DNA from: Cheilinus undulatus
Taxonomy: Eukaryota; Chordata; Actinopteri; Labriformes; Labridae
Assembly: GCF_018320785.1 (NCBI RefSeq)
Contig: NC_054881.1
Span: 15,562,275 to 15,626,274 of the forward strand
Direction of reading: 5' to 3'
DNA: 64,000 nucleotides
This document shows positions 52,861 to 63,600 of the stretch, piece by piece. Made by a program: the position numbers and the translations under genes. The notes beneath the pieces are model-generated. The model had not been told where the DNA came from. It searched no databases and saw nothing but the letters and a program-made list of their open reading frames with translations. Every line of letters starts with the position of its first letter. Position 1 is the stretch's first letter.

Positions 52861-55590
52861 AGAGCAGAAAAGGGGGCTTAAATATGTTTATATTTTGGGG
52901 CCTGTATCGTGGGATGTCAAGATATGATCAACAGAAAAATGACAGTTTTGGGATTGTGTTTAGATACTCGCCTCAATCCCACTTGTCTCAGTTGTGATCA
53001 ATAGCATAATCATTCAGCAACATGATATAAAAAACAGAGGTTTAATCTAAGGCTAGCGCTCCCTGTGTACCCCCAATGTCAACAAGCTTTGTGTCTGCTT
53101 TTGTTTGTTGCTTAACATGCCAGAAAATATCGATGCAATGATTTTTTTCTTTGCAATGTGTTCCACATACATATACAGCACACAATAATCTAAGAAAAGG
53201 GCATATTTTTGCTGAATTTGCAACAAATACTGTTAGGGCTGTCATCATACCAGACTCTTAGCCTTATATTTGATATAAGTAAAAATCAAACATCATTCAT
53301 ACCTGTCTATCCACCTCAGCAAATTGGGCACCAGATATTAGGTGATTTCTTGTTTTAAATTGCAAAAAAAATACATGCAAACTCCATCACAGTGTCTAAA
53401 TTGTACAGATATGTTGCTAATATTTCAGTGATTTAGGAAGCTCTCACTTTTTCTCTCACTCAAGGCAGCTTTTAAATGAAATTATGACTTAAGATTTTAA
53501 GCTTTGCACTATTTGAGCTATGCATCATTAATATAACAGAGATGGTATCCTTATAAAACAATTTAAAAAATGTTCTATGAAACCTTTCAAAAATGTTGAC
53601 AACCATAGTTTGATTATTCATACTCATCGATTGTACATAAAGGTCATAACGTAAGAATAAAAAGGGATAAATAATGAATTAATAAAGTCATGTATTTCAC
53701 AACCTACCTGAGAGACAGGAAGGCTTTCAGCTGTGGCCTGCTACCTTTCATTGTTACATCAGACCTGCAATCACACCCAAAAGGCCTTAATAAGAGATGG
53801 ACAATGCTGGATTTATTAATCAGCACAATAAAAATGCATTTTATACACTTTATTGCTCCTTTGTGCACATATTTCATAAAAGGCCCCTTATAGTGCCTCC
53901 TTCCTCCCTACAGTGAGACAGCTTGAACGCAACGGACGAGGCTGAGGCTGCTGCCCTCCCCAAACACAGAGACACAGTCACATGACATCATGTTTAGCTT
54001 CATTCATGGTGGCAAAGAGGAGCTGCTGCAGTGGGCTTACCATTTCATTTTTACCATTATTTTCTGCAGAGGATCATTCAAATGGTCTGGTTATTCCAGA
54101 AATATGTTGTCGATGATTAAAGAATAAAGGTGGGATTTTGAGATAAGGATTATACAAAGTAAAGACCTTAATATCTTTGTTTCCTTTTGCCTTTAGGCTC
54201 ATTTAAGTAAGTGTTTCTTAGGCTTTTTCCAAAAAATAAAAAAAGCACTCATTGGAAGTACTGGCGTTTGTGTGGAAATGCAGTTTAAAGCTCCTGTGAG
54301 GGACTTTAGATGGTTTCCGTTTTAGCAATGTCCATATAGCTTGTCTAAAGAAAATCTGTTTCTGCAGGTTATCAGTTCAACTTGGCGGTGGTTCACACAG
54401 GACACGGTTCAGGATTATCAGAACAAGTCTTTCATTAAACACAGCTAGGCTCTACATGCATGCTATGATATTTTCGCATCTGTCATACTGCCTAACTTCC
54501 TGGTCCCAAGCCTCACAAACAACTTTAAAACCAATCATATCCATATATAACCAGACAATTAAAACCATGGACAAAAAAACCTGTCTGATGGCACCACTGT
54601 CTCATATTAGAGAAACATAATATGTTTTGCTTTGAAAGCTTTATTAACTACAGTAATCTTAAAATGTTTTTTAATGTCTACATAGTCTATTTCCATCTAT
54701 GTTTGGTTAATTTGTTAGCAGATATCAGGACTCTAATCAAGCAAAACATCAAAGGTTTTCACAAAGGTATTAAATCATGGCTGACAGAGCAACAATACTG
54801 TTTCCACATATAAAACACGTGCTTGTATACATGTTACCTGAAGGAACCATCTCTAATAGAGCTTTTTTTTATTTGATTTATATTCTGTCTGTTTTCTAAT
54901 TTTTCCCTTTTTTACAACTCTAATCTTTAAAAGCCCCCCATGGACAGATGTTAAAAATTAGCACTTTGCTACAAACACATACTGCAGTGCATCTGGGACC
55001 TGTGTATGATTACATATCACAGCATCAATGTTACTGTGTGTCCATGTCAAATAAATGCTAAATAAATGAATAAATATATTTAAATATGACATACTTCTCA
55101 CCAATCCCTGCTTGTATTTATGATGATGCACCAAGCTGGTGCCACAGCTACTGGCAAAGCTTAACCTCCTCCACCCCAGCCTCCTCCTTTAGAGCATTAA
55201 ACTTGTTGCACCCTCATATTGAGATTCATACTACTATGGATTAATTGCTTTTGAAATAACTTTATTGTATACAGTACACATTGTTATTAATGTATCCATC
55301 TATATCAGGGGTTCTAGCTATGCGCTCCGTGGAAAATCAAAGCATGCTGCTTGACTAACCGACGGAGCATATTTTGAGCAGAGCCTTCTGCGTTAAGTAA
55401 AACTGTATATCCATTTTGCAATAAGATGGTAAAATGTATGAAGAGAGTGTTCCTGAACAAACTTTTATTTAGCCAGGGTATTGAAACAGTTGCCAGTATT
55501 GCTAGGTTTTTACTAGATTTATGTCAAAGTTTTAAACTCTGGTATCATAACACTAGTGTATATATTACACTAGAAGGAAACTGCTTAGTT

Positions 55591-56406
55591 CCAACCACTT
55601 CATTAGGTAAACGTGTTCAGTTGCTCATCAACCCAAAGTTCAGAACAGTCAGTCACATGGCAGCAACCAATTGATTAAGGGAACCTGGTCAAGACAGTCT
55701 CCTGACATTCAAACCAAACATCAGGATGGGAAAGCCAGTTGATTTAAGAGCCTTTGATAGTACCAGGGTTGTTGGCAGTCTGGCAGGCTTTCATGTTGTT
55801 CTGCCGGACTCTGACCCTACCATCTGAATGCAGCAGAAACTGAGACACATCAAATTTTTTTCATTCTTCTATTGTCCAGGTTTGGTGAGCCCAGGTGAAT
55901 TATAGCCTCAGTTTCCTGTTTTTAACTGACAGGAGTGGTGCCCAGGAGAGACTTTTGCTGCTGCAGCCCATCTGCTTCAAGGTTTTATGCATTGTACATT
56001 CAAAGATTCTCTGCGATGCTGGGTTTTTGAGTTATTGTTGCCAGTCTATCAGCTCGAAGCATTCTGGTCATTCTCCTCTGACCTCTGTCATCAACAAGGC
56101 ATTTTGGCTCAGAGAACTGCCGCTCACTGGATACTTTCTCTTTTTTGGACCATTCTCTGTAAACCCTAGAGATGGCTGAAAATCCCAGTAGATCAGCAGT
56201 TTGTGAAACACTCGGACCAGCTGGCTCCAGCTGGCACCAACGACTAAGTTGTCATTCAGAATCACCTAAATCACTTTATTCCCCTTATTGATGCTCCGTT
56301 TGAACTTCAGCAGGTCATCTCAACCATGTTTACATGTCTAAATGCATTGCAGCCATGTGATTGGCTGATTAAATGTTTGTTTTAATGTACCTAATGAAGT
56401 GGTCGG
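55591..56406. mobile_element. Foldback derivative of a Tc1-like element (CACTTTATTAGG family)
   Basis: The left end CCAACCACTTCATTAGGTA and the reverse complement of the right end CCGACCACTTCATTAGGTA form the terminal repeat. Homology does not stop there. The left half carries a transposase 5' leader and start (ATGGGAAAGCCAGTTGATTT at 55726). The right half, read in reverse, carries the same leader (cacatggctgcaatg) and then further N-terminal coding sequence (GATCTACTGGGATTTTCAG near 56170-56195). The element is thus two 5' halves joined tail to tail, with no 3' half. Confidence 0.65.
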
Positions 56407-57883
56407 TTAACATATGTGCAAAGTATTGGATATCAATTACTTAATTTAGTATGGAAAATCATTTTTCAATCATAAAGAGGGGAAACATCCAAGAAAAAAA
56501 TCATTTCAAGGGGTTAAAGATGTAAATAATGACATTTGGAGTAAGTTCAGGTACGATTAATACAGATGAGAATCTCTCATAGCTATACATCCTGTATCAC
56601 AACCAGTCCATTTGGAAATTGAAATTACCAGTAATCATTATATTATACTCCACATCTGTCACTGCTGTAACAGTGTGGCACTGAATGTGTTTTTCTCTAA
56701 ATCCCAGAGAGCAGCTTCTCTGTGATTCAGGCCCAAATGTGACAGACACTAAAAACCTCACAATGAAACACGTCCTTTTTAATTGACACTTTACAGCTGA
56801 AAGACGTTCCTTTAACAGCTTTTCCTTTTCATAGATCTAATATCATTACAGCTATGACACCACTATCAGGACATTTAGTGCATCATAGGACGTTTTGGAA
56901 GAAGGGAAATCATGAATAGAAATTAAAAAGGGTGTTATTTTAACAGCTCAAAATTAGAGATTTTTTGTGTAAGATCACTTCTTGTTAACTTAAATGGACA
57001 TGAAATTGATCAAATTAGCTGGAGGAGACTTTTAGCATTACAATAGCTGTATTTTAATTTCAATATGACTAAATTAAAATGACAATGAAGCAAAAGAGTG
57101 TAATTACAGGGAATAATATCAGCAGACTCATGCTCTTATGTTAGTCATAAGTACATTTTATTGCATTTTATTGTTAAAATACATGTGCACTTATCATATA
57201 ATTCCAAACTAAAGTTACTGACCCATCACTACCTATGACTCATCTTAAAAAGCATGAAGTTAGCTCCCCTTATATTCACTCCACAGTGCCATCTGCTGTT
57301 TCTACTCTACTCAAATGCAGTTCAGAAGGGATCAGGATTTTGTAGTTGGTGTTATTGCATTATATGATGATCAGTAATATATACAATGTGACCACCTATA
57401 TACAGTCTAATGCAATATAATTTGTGGTAGAGCTGTAGTAGTGATTTCATTAGCTTGAATAGGTGGCCATTGTGCTATAACTAATTTATTCAGTGTGTTT
57501 ATTTTACTTGTTGTTGAAAACATATTTTAGAACTTGCTCACATTTTGGATTGATGACTTTACAAGCTTATTTAGTCTAATTAAGACCTTTAATTACCAGC
57601 CTGCAAGATGCTGATTTGGTCTGATTGTGTGAAATTTTTCCAGTGGTGTGCAGGGTGATCAAGAACAGATTGAGTGGTTGTTAATGAAATAATTAACAAA
57701 CAGGTAGATTACGTAAGCTCCTTGACCCTGCATGCGTTAAGTTTAACTTTAGCTGCAAAGTATTTGACGTAGTTAGTCTTTTTTTTAGGATTGTTTTTCC
57801 CTCTTTGTAGATTTATTTTCTGGTCAACTTTGATAGTGTTGAAATTAGTGAAAGAGAAGGGAATTGCATGCTGGAAAGGAGCC

Positions 57884-57960
57884 CTGGGTTAGACTCAAAC
57901 CTGGGCTGTCCACTTGGAGGACTTTAGTCCCTGTGTGTCCGAACTGCTAAGCCACTCCCA
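57884..57960 (-). repeat. tRNA-derived SINE fragment
   Basis: On the minus strand, TGGCTTAGCAGTTCGGACAC resembles a tRNA 5' half, and AGGTTTGAGTCTAACCC resembles a B box and T arm. The spacing between them is tRNA-like. No body or tail was identified. Confidence 0.45.
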
Positions 57961-59509
57961 GTGCTGTTTGTAACCCTGCCTCTCTTCAGTTGACATCAAC
58001 AAAAAAGATAAATATAAGTTGAGATCTTGAGAAAACACAGGAAATTTAGTTAGTATGGTGAGCAGAAAAAGTAAACTTAAATGTATGGATGCATGTCGTC
58101 TCAGGGCTTCTGTATGTATCAGCGGTTTTCTTATTCCCGTGTTTATTTTTAGTTGTTCATTTAATATCGCTAACATTTAGTGATTTCTTTAGACACAAGC
58201 ATGGTACAGGTTCCCATGCAGGATCTTGCTGTCTTGCATTAAAGTAAGGGAACAAATATTTCAGGTGGCAGTGTCCTGTGTCGTACCTTATACTGCTCTT
58301 TGACCACTGGTGACTCATCTCGATTTGTTAAGGTCAGACTTCTACAGAGAAACGATACGAGCCAGAGATACCCTCTTACGTCTGACTGAGATGTAATTGT
58401 GTATGTGTGGGTGAGCGGTATGGGGGGTTGTGACCTGACGTTACTCAGAGAAAACCTTTTCAACACAAAATATTACCTACCTGCGTGGGCTCCTTTTTTG
58501 TTCTCATGTATTCTCCTTCTCCAATTAACTGCCTGTCAGGAAAGAGATCAGTCAGTAATGAGATTTTCACACCATGTTTGAGTGTTTTTATTCATGATGT
58601 TGACCTTTCCAGAGGGATAAATGCACTCTATTAAAATGTACTGATAAATTAAACATATTATGTATGGTGGGATTTCAAAGGCAGGTGCTGTCTGCTGCAG
58701 TAACATTTATTATTGTGATGCTTGACAGTTTTTGTAAAAGATGTTCCTTCACTATTCATGTTTGACATAATTTCTTTCTCTCTGAAAGCATCATGATGTT
58801 TAGAAAGCTCATGGGTGCATAAAGTAAGGACATCTTGTTCACAGCAACACAGCAGATAATGATAACACCACTATGAAAAATGTTTTCTCTGCATGACCAG
58901 ATCATTTCCCCTAAAAGACCTGTCTTTTATCTGCACATTACCATTCAGTATTTTAATAAGAATATATGATGAACCTTGGTTGAAAAGTGTTTCCAGGTGC
59001 TTGTACTGCTTCACTGATTTACAATGTGATACTTGGAGGTTTATAGTTACTTTATCAACCCTCCTGTTGTTTGAGAAGTCACAAAACTGTCAATCCATGT
59101 TTCCTTAAACTTATCCAAGGGCTGATGGGGAAGTTTTGTGTGTGGGGTGAAAAAGGTCAGCTCCATATCAGTTTCTGAAATAGTATCAAATATTTAAATT
59201 CTTCATAAATACATGAAACTTGCACCCAAAATGAGAGGGATGAGCGCTCACACATTTCGATCTCTTTACCAATGTTTTAGGCTTTCCTAACCTACTACAG
59301 GGCCCTCAGTTTCCACCACAACCCAAGCAGCATTGCCTCCCTCGGTAGACCCAGGCTCTGTGCATGCAAGCTTCAGGTAGTGACAATGCTAATACTACCT
59401 GCCCTTCCACATGGCCTCTAATGACTCTACACAACTTCACTGCAAGGTTAAGCCCACAACATTTCCAAAAGGCCCAACAGTTAGCTCAGGCACTCAGCTC
59501 CATGTTAGG

Positions 59510-60346
59510 TGATAGAAAGGCAACAGTAACTTAAATAACCATTTGTTACAACCAAGGTATGCAGAATACCATGTCTGAACACACAACACTTCAAAACTTG
59601 AAGGGCGCAGATGGTCGAGTGGTTTAGGGCGCTACCCGTGTACGGGTTCGAATCTGGCCTGTGACCCCACTCTCTTCCTCATTTCCGAGACTAACCCATG
59701 TCCTTCCTTTATCCAATAAAAAAAGAAACAAAACATCAAACCTTGAAGCAGATGGGCTACAGCGGCAGAAGACCACACCTGCCAATTTGCACTGGCTCAC
59801 TAAATTGAAGATTGGAAAAAAATTGCCTGGCTTGATGAGTATCAATTTCAGCTGGGACATTCAGATGGTAGGGTCAGAATTTGGCATGAACAACGTGAAA
59901 GCATGGATCCATCCTGCCTTGTATCAACAGTTCAGGCTGTTGGTGGTGGTGTAATACATGGGGAATATTTTCTTGGTACACTTTGGGCCCCTTAGTAGCA
60001 ATTAAGCATCGTTTAAATGCCACAGCATACATAAGTATTGTAACTGACCATGTCCATCCCTTTACGACCACAGGATAATGCACCATGTCACAAAGCTCAC
60101 ATCATTTCAAAGTGGTTTCTTGAACATGGCGATGAGTTCATTGTACTCCAGTTGCCTCCAAAGTCACCAGATCTCATTAGAGCACTTTTGGACATGGTGG
60201 AATGGAAGATACACATTATAAATGTGCAGCCAACAAATCTGCAGCAACTGTTTGATGCCATCATGTCAATATGGACTTTTTGGAATTTGTGTTGTATAAT
60301 GTTTGAGCTTTGCTTTGGTGCATGCTTTCTACACCAAAGATATTAA
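59510..60346 (+). pseudogene. 5'-truncated Tc1-like transposase remnant, split by a SINE
   Basis: The piece starts with DRKATVT-type sequence near 59510, continues after a SINE at 59604-59735 with QMGYSGRRPHL near 59749, then YQFQLGHSDGRVRIW, and ends with QDNAPCHKAHIISKWFLE and LPPKSPDL near 60070-60180. These are the central DDE-domain blocks of a Tc1 transposase. Missing bases before QDNAPC, an in-frame stop and small deletions have killed it. The sequence type agrees with the CACTTTATTAGG family present at 55591. No inverted repeats were found at its ends. Confidence 0.75.
59604..59735 (+). repeat. Young tRNA-derived SINE with intact pol III boxes and target duplication
   Basis: GGCGCAGATGGTCGAGTGG starts a tRNA-like head. 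The A box TGGTCGAGTGG is at 59612-59622 and the B box GGTTCGAATC at 59645-59654; both fit consensus. A short body and an A-rich tail (aataaaaaaagaaacaaaac) follow. Direct flanks TCAAAACTTGAAG (59591-59603) and TCAAACCTTGAAG (59736-59748) match at 12 of 13 bases, a retroposition target duplication. Confidence 0.85.
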
Positions 60347-60699
60347 AAATGGTGTCAAAATCACTTGTGAACATATAATGCATCGGCATTGACTGACCTG
60401 CCTAACAGTATCAAAAGGAATAAAAAGCTCCATCTCAGCCTACTATGATGATGATTGGCCCTATTTCTAGTATACTAGATAAGTGTTAAATAACCTCATG
60501 AAAACGCTAAGTGGCCATTTGGCATAATAGCAGTTCACTTAACACTCACAGAGGACTTCAATTAAATATTTCAGGCATTCTTGCAGTATTTTCACAGTTG
60601 TATTGTCGTTCCTCAAGTTGATCAAAGTAAGAGCATGTCTCCCTTTATTGCGGGTTTTATTGCGCACCTTTTGCCCTTATCGACACGTTTACACGGAAG

Positions 60700-61125
60700 T
60701 AATCAGTCGAAAGTTTCGTCCATCATCGTGAAATGACGTTGACCCCTCCTGCAGTCCCCCTGCAATTTATGGACAAACAATAACGAGCCGTGATAATCAT
60801 AATAAGAGGCTTTCAATGATAATTTGTCATCACGGTCTCATCATGCGCGCGGCAGCGTGCTGCAGTTAAAAAGAGCCGCTGACGCACAGCTGTATCAGGA
60901 GGGGGCTCTTAACTTAAACATCAGTCACTTCTACTAAAGGCACTGAGAGAGAGAGTTCAGCAAGTCCGCGACTCAACGCCTTCCTTCTTCTTCTGCGGTA
61001 TCCACTCAGAAATATCCACGATGGAGACGGTTTTTTAAAGTTAGCTAAAGCAATTTGACCGCAGCTACAGAAGAAACAGACGTACCTGTTGCTTTTTAAA
61101 TCTGACTTTTTTCCTCGATAGTAAC
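60700..61125 (+). promoter_or_regulatory. grp: Candidate grp promoter and 5' UTR
   Basis: The 400 bases before the grp ATG have more CpG than their surroundings. A TTAAAAAG TATA-like word at 60866-60873 lies about 255 bases upstream of the ATG, with TGACGCAC just after it and TGACGTT near 60733; both are CRE-like half-sites. That would place initiation near 60900 and give a 5' UTR of roughly 220 bases. The assignment rests on motifs and position only. Confidence 0.45.
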
Positions 61126-62582
61126 ATGGGCGGAGAGTGTTTGTGCATTTCATTGACCTGCAGACCTGCAGTCTGGTCACTTTTAATTATTCTGGCTACA
61201 ATCCCCAGTATACTGCACTGCTCAGAGGGTCAACCTGCTGATGATGATGGAAAAATGTATTCACGAGGCAACCACTGGGCTGTAGGTAAGAAAAAAACTA
61301 GCATATTTGATAGGGGGAGAAACTATAGTTTTACTATTTTGTTTATTTATTTGGTAAGTTAAATGAATAGTAATATTGATGAATGGAATATACTATAAAA
61401 AAAGGAGAGAACTGTCAATTTCTGCATAATTCAAGGCAGTACTATTTGTTTATGTATAACTCTAATGTTACTAAATGTTTGATCACAGTAATTATGATAT
61501 TTTTGTGTAAAAGGCAAGACGTTTCAGCTACATTTTGATAAATTAATGACAAGAAAGGTTGCAAGAAAAAGAAAATTTCCTAGAAGTCTGTGACAAATCT
61601 TAATTACATTATCAATTTTCCCTGATCAATATTGCCTAATATTTCAGGGTTATAAGGTGGAAAAAGTGTGATTTATTATCTTTTTTTTCCTCTATTTGTA
61701 CATATAACAGACTAATATAGTGTTGTTTGAACCAAGTTTTACACAGGTAACACAACTCCTCCAAAGTAGTTTATGCATCCTATTCTTGTCCATCTTTCAG
61801 GTCATCTGATGGGGAAAAAAAGCACCGATAGCCTGTCTGAGCTGCAGGGGATAAACAGCAACTACGACACACCCTCAGAAGCAGCTGGGGTCACATTGAT
61901 GGAGCGATATGAGCGCCTGATGGAGGCTCTGAAGCAACAAAAGGAGAGGACAGTCGTGGACAGACTGCTTCGACAGCACAGCAGCTGGAGAGAAGAAGAC
62001 AGAGACAAATATCTCAGAGAGGTCAGTTTGAGATTGTTAAATTTTATTATGCTTTTTATACCATGTTTTTGATACAATAGACTTGTTTTAAAAGTACTGA
62101 ATGCCAGTTCTTTAGAAAGCTACATTTACTTTATATTGTTAGACAGGTGCTTTGGAAAATTGCAGACAAGCTCCAGTTTAAATGTTTTGCGTGCATTTTT
62201 GCCATTCAAACTATGTACAGGAGTTTGTCTACAATTCTGACAGTTGAAAACAAGAAATCTCCCAAGTTTTGAAGCAGTGGTATCAAATCTTTGACCAGTT
62301 CCATATTGAAGTTTGAAATTCTGCTATCTCAAGCCAACGGTAGCCTGGTCATCATGTCTGCATGCCCATGTAGAGCACTGTTGTCCTTGAAGTGAACAAT
62401 CCTGATTCAAGTCCAATCGGTGGCTTCTATCCCTCGCGTCATTTCCCACTCTCTCCCCAGTTGATGTCCTATCTGAATTAAGACATAAAACCCAAAGATA
62501 AACATTCAAACAAACAAATGAGTTTACATGTTTTTTTTCTCTGTTTTTAACTCTCTTTTAGATGTCAAACCTGCTTCTATAG
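61126..62582 (+). CDS. grp: Gastrin-releasing peptide (bombesin-family neuropeptide) precursor
   Basis: Three exons join in phase: 61126-61285, 61801-62021 and 62562-62582 (TAG). They give 133 residues. Residues 1 to about 32 are a signal peptide with the hydrophobic core VWSLLIILATI. The peptide follows: KMYSRGNHWAVG at the end of exon 1 and HLMGKKS at the start of exon 2, so the intron splits the glycine codon inside the peptide. GNHWAVGHLM is the decapeptide of GRP; neuromedin B has a different core. The following GKK supplies the amidation glycine and a dibasic cleavage site. The remaining pro-region is charged and helical (ERYERLMEALKQQKERTVV). The mature amidated peptide is secreted and acts on bombesin-type GPCRs in gut and brain. 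Exon 3 codes only MSNLLL before TAG; the same frame then stays open for ten more codons, as noted in the findings. Confidence 0.93.
62336..62510 (+). repeat. tRNA-derived SINE-like sequence in grp intron 2
   Basis: A tRNA-like head with B-box-like GATTCAAGTCC near 62402 is followed by a C/T-rich body (tttcccactctctccccag) and an A-rich end (aagacataaaacccaaag). The A box is degraded. It lies 50 bases upstream of grp exon 3. Confidence 0.45.
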
Positions 62583-62764
62583 GCTCTGAAACTGCAAGAA
62601 AATGACTCGACCTGATGAATTAACTTCAATCAAATGTTCCCTGTTACCACATATCCACAGTTTATTTTGTTGTACCATAATCACACAGTGTTAACTCAGT
62701 ACAAGCTCATTTTTTCTGCTGTTCAAGACAAGACACAGCTATGTTGCATAAGTTGAGAATGGTC

Positions 62765-62770
62765 AATAAA
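62765..62770 (+). terminator. grp: AATAAA polyadenylation signal of grp
   Basis: A canonical AATAAA lies 183 bases past the grp stop, with a GT-rich stretch (actgtgttgtgatctttt) about 20-35 bases downstream, as expected for a cleavage site. Confidence 0.65.
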
Positions 62771-62879
62771 TTAAGGTTGATATAACTGCTAACTGTGTTG
62801 TGATCTTTTACTGGTGAAAAAAATGTTAGAGATTTTTGCAAATTTATGAAAAATGAAAAAACTGAGATATCACACTGAC

Positions 62880-63600
62880 ATAAACATTCAGACCCTTTGC
62901 AGCAACAATTGAAGTTTATGTCAGGTTCCTTCCATTTCTCTTGATCATTGCTGAGATGTTTCTACACCTTGATTGGAATTCACCTGTGGTAAATTAAGTT
63001 GATTGGACATGATTTAATAAGGCACACGCATTTCTATAGAAGGCTTCTCAACTGACGGTGCATATCAGAGCAGAAACCAAGCCATGAGGTCAAAGGAGCT
63101 GCCCACAGAGCTCAGAGACAGGATTGTTGCAAAGCAAACATTACTGCTCTATTCAAGGTTCCTAAGAGCTCAGTTGCCTCCATAATTCTCAAATGGTAGA
63201 AGTTTGGCAGAACCAGGACTCTTCCAAGAGCTGGTTGACTGGCTGGAGCTTGTCTTCAGTGCACACCTCATAAAAGCCCACTTGTCTGTTTGCACTGATG
63301 AAAGGCTTCATCTAGCCAATCTGCCATAATCAGTGGAGGGATGCAGTGATGGTTGTCCTTCTGGAACTTTGTCTGATCTCTACACAGGATCTCTGGAGCT
63401 CAGTCACAGTGACCACCAGGTTCTTGGTCACCTCTCTCACTAAGGCCCTTCTCCCCCACTCGCTCAGTTTGGCATGGCGACCAGCTCTGGAAGAGTCCTG
63501 GTTATGCCAAACTTCCTCCATTTTAGAATTACGGAGGCCCCTGTGCTCTTGGGAACTTTTAGTGCAGAAATTCTAGCATTACCCAGATCTGTCTGGAGTG
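62880..63600. mobile_element. Foldback Tc1-like derivative: two transposase N-termini in inverted orientation
   Basis: From about 63084 the plus strand encodes the start of a Tc1 transposase (MRSKELPTELRDRIV), then phrases equivalent to LKVPKSTVASIIL..W and RTLPRAG up to about 63240. From about 63580 down to 63335 the minus strand encodes the same region and its continuation (WHNQDSSRAGRHAKLSEWGR, RRALVREVTKN, ELQRSCVE). The two copies are inverted and about 100 bases apart. No DDE domain is present. The left side retains the leader (cattcagaccctttgcagc); the right inverted repeat is truncated. It is a different Tc1-like family from the CACTTTATTAGG one. Confidence 0.7.

Larger units (their letters stand above)
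47490..61125. other. Long interval between znf532 and grp
   Basis: No conserved coding exon was recognised in about 13.6 kb. It should contain the znf532 promoter and upstream non-coding exon(s), then grp regulatory DNA near 60700-61125. SEC11C, which I recall between these genes in human, was not found, though short exons could be missed by eye. Identified content is a CpG-richer zone at 50760-52860, a SINE-tail fragment near 49430-49500, Tc1-like elements at 55591-56406 and 59510-60346, and SINEs at about 57884 and 59604. Confidence 0.55.

Noticed and set aside
52181-52997. Plus-strand frames rich in Pro/Ser and Gly/Glu/Lys in the GC-rich zone
   Set aside because: Low-complexity translations of pyrimidine- and purine-rich DNA, with no homology I recognise. 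More likely promoter or UTR sequence.
59604-59680. Possible functional tRNA gene (A and B boxes both intact)
   Set aside because: The sequence does not fold into a full tRNA cloverleaf by eye. It is followed by a SINE body and A-rich tail with a target duplication, so it is a SINE head.
61126-62582. Neuromedin B instead of GRP
   Set aside because: The peptide core is GNHWAVGHLM preceded by KMYSR, the GRP pattern. Neuromedin B has an LWATGHFM-type core, and the synteny is that of GRP.
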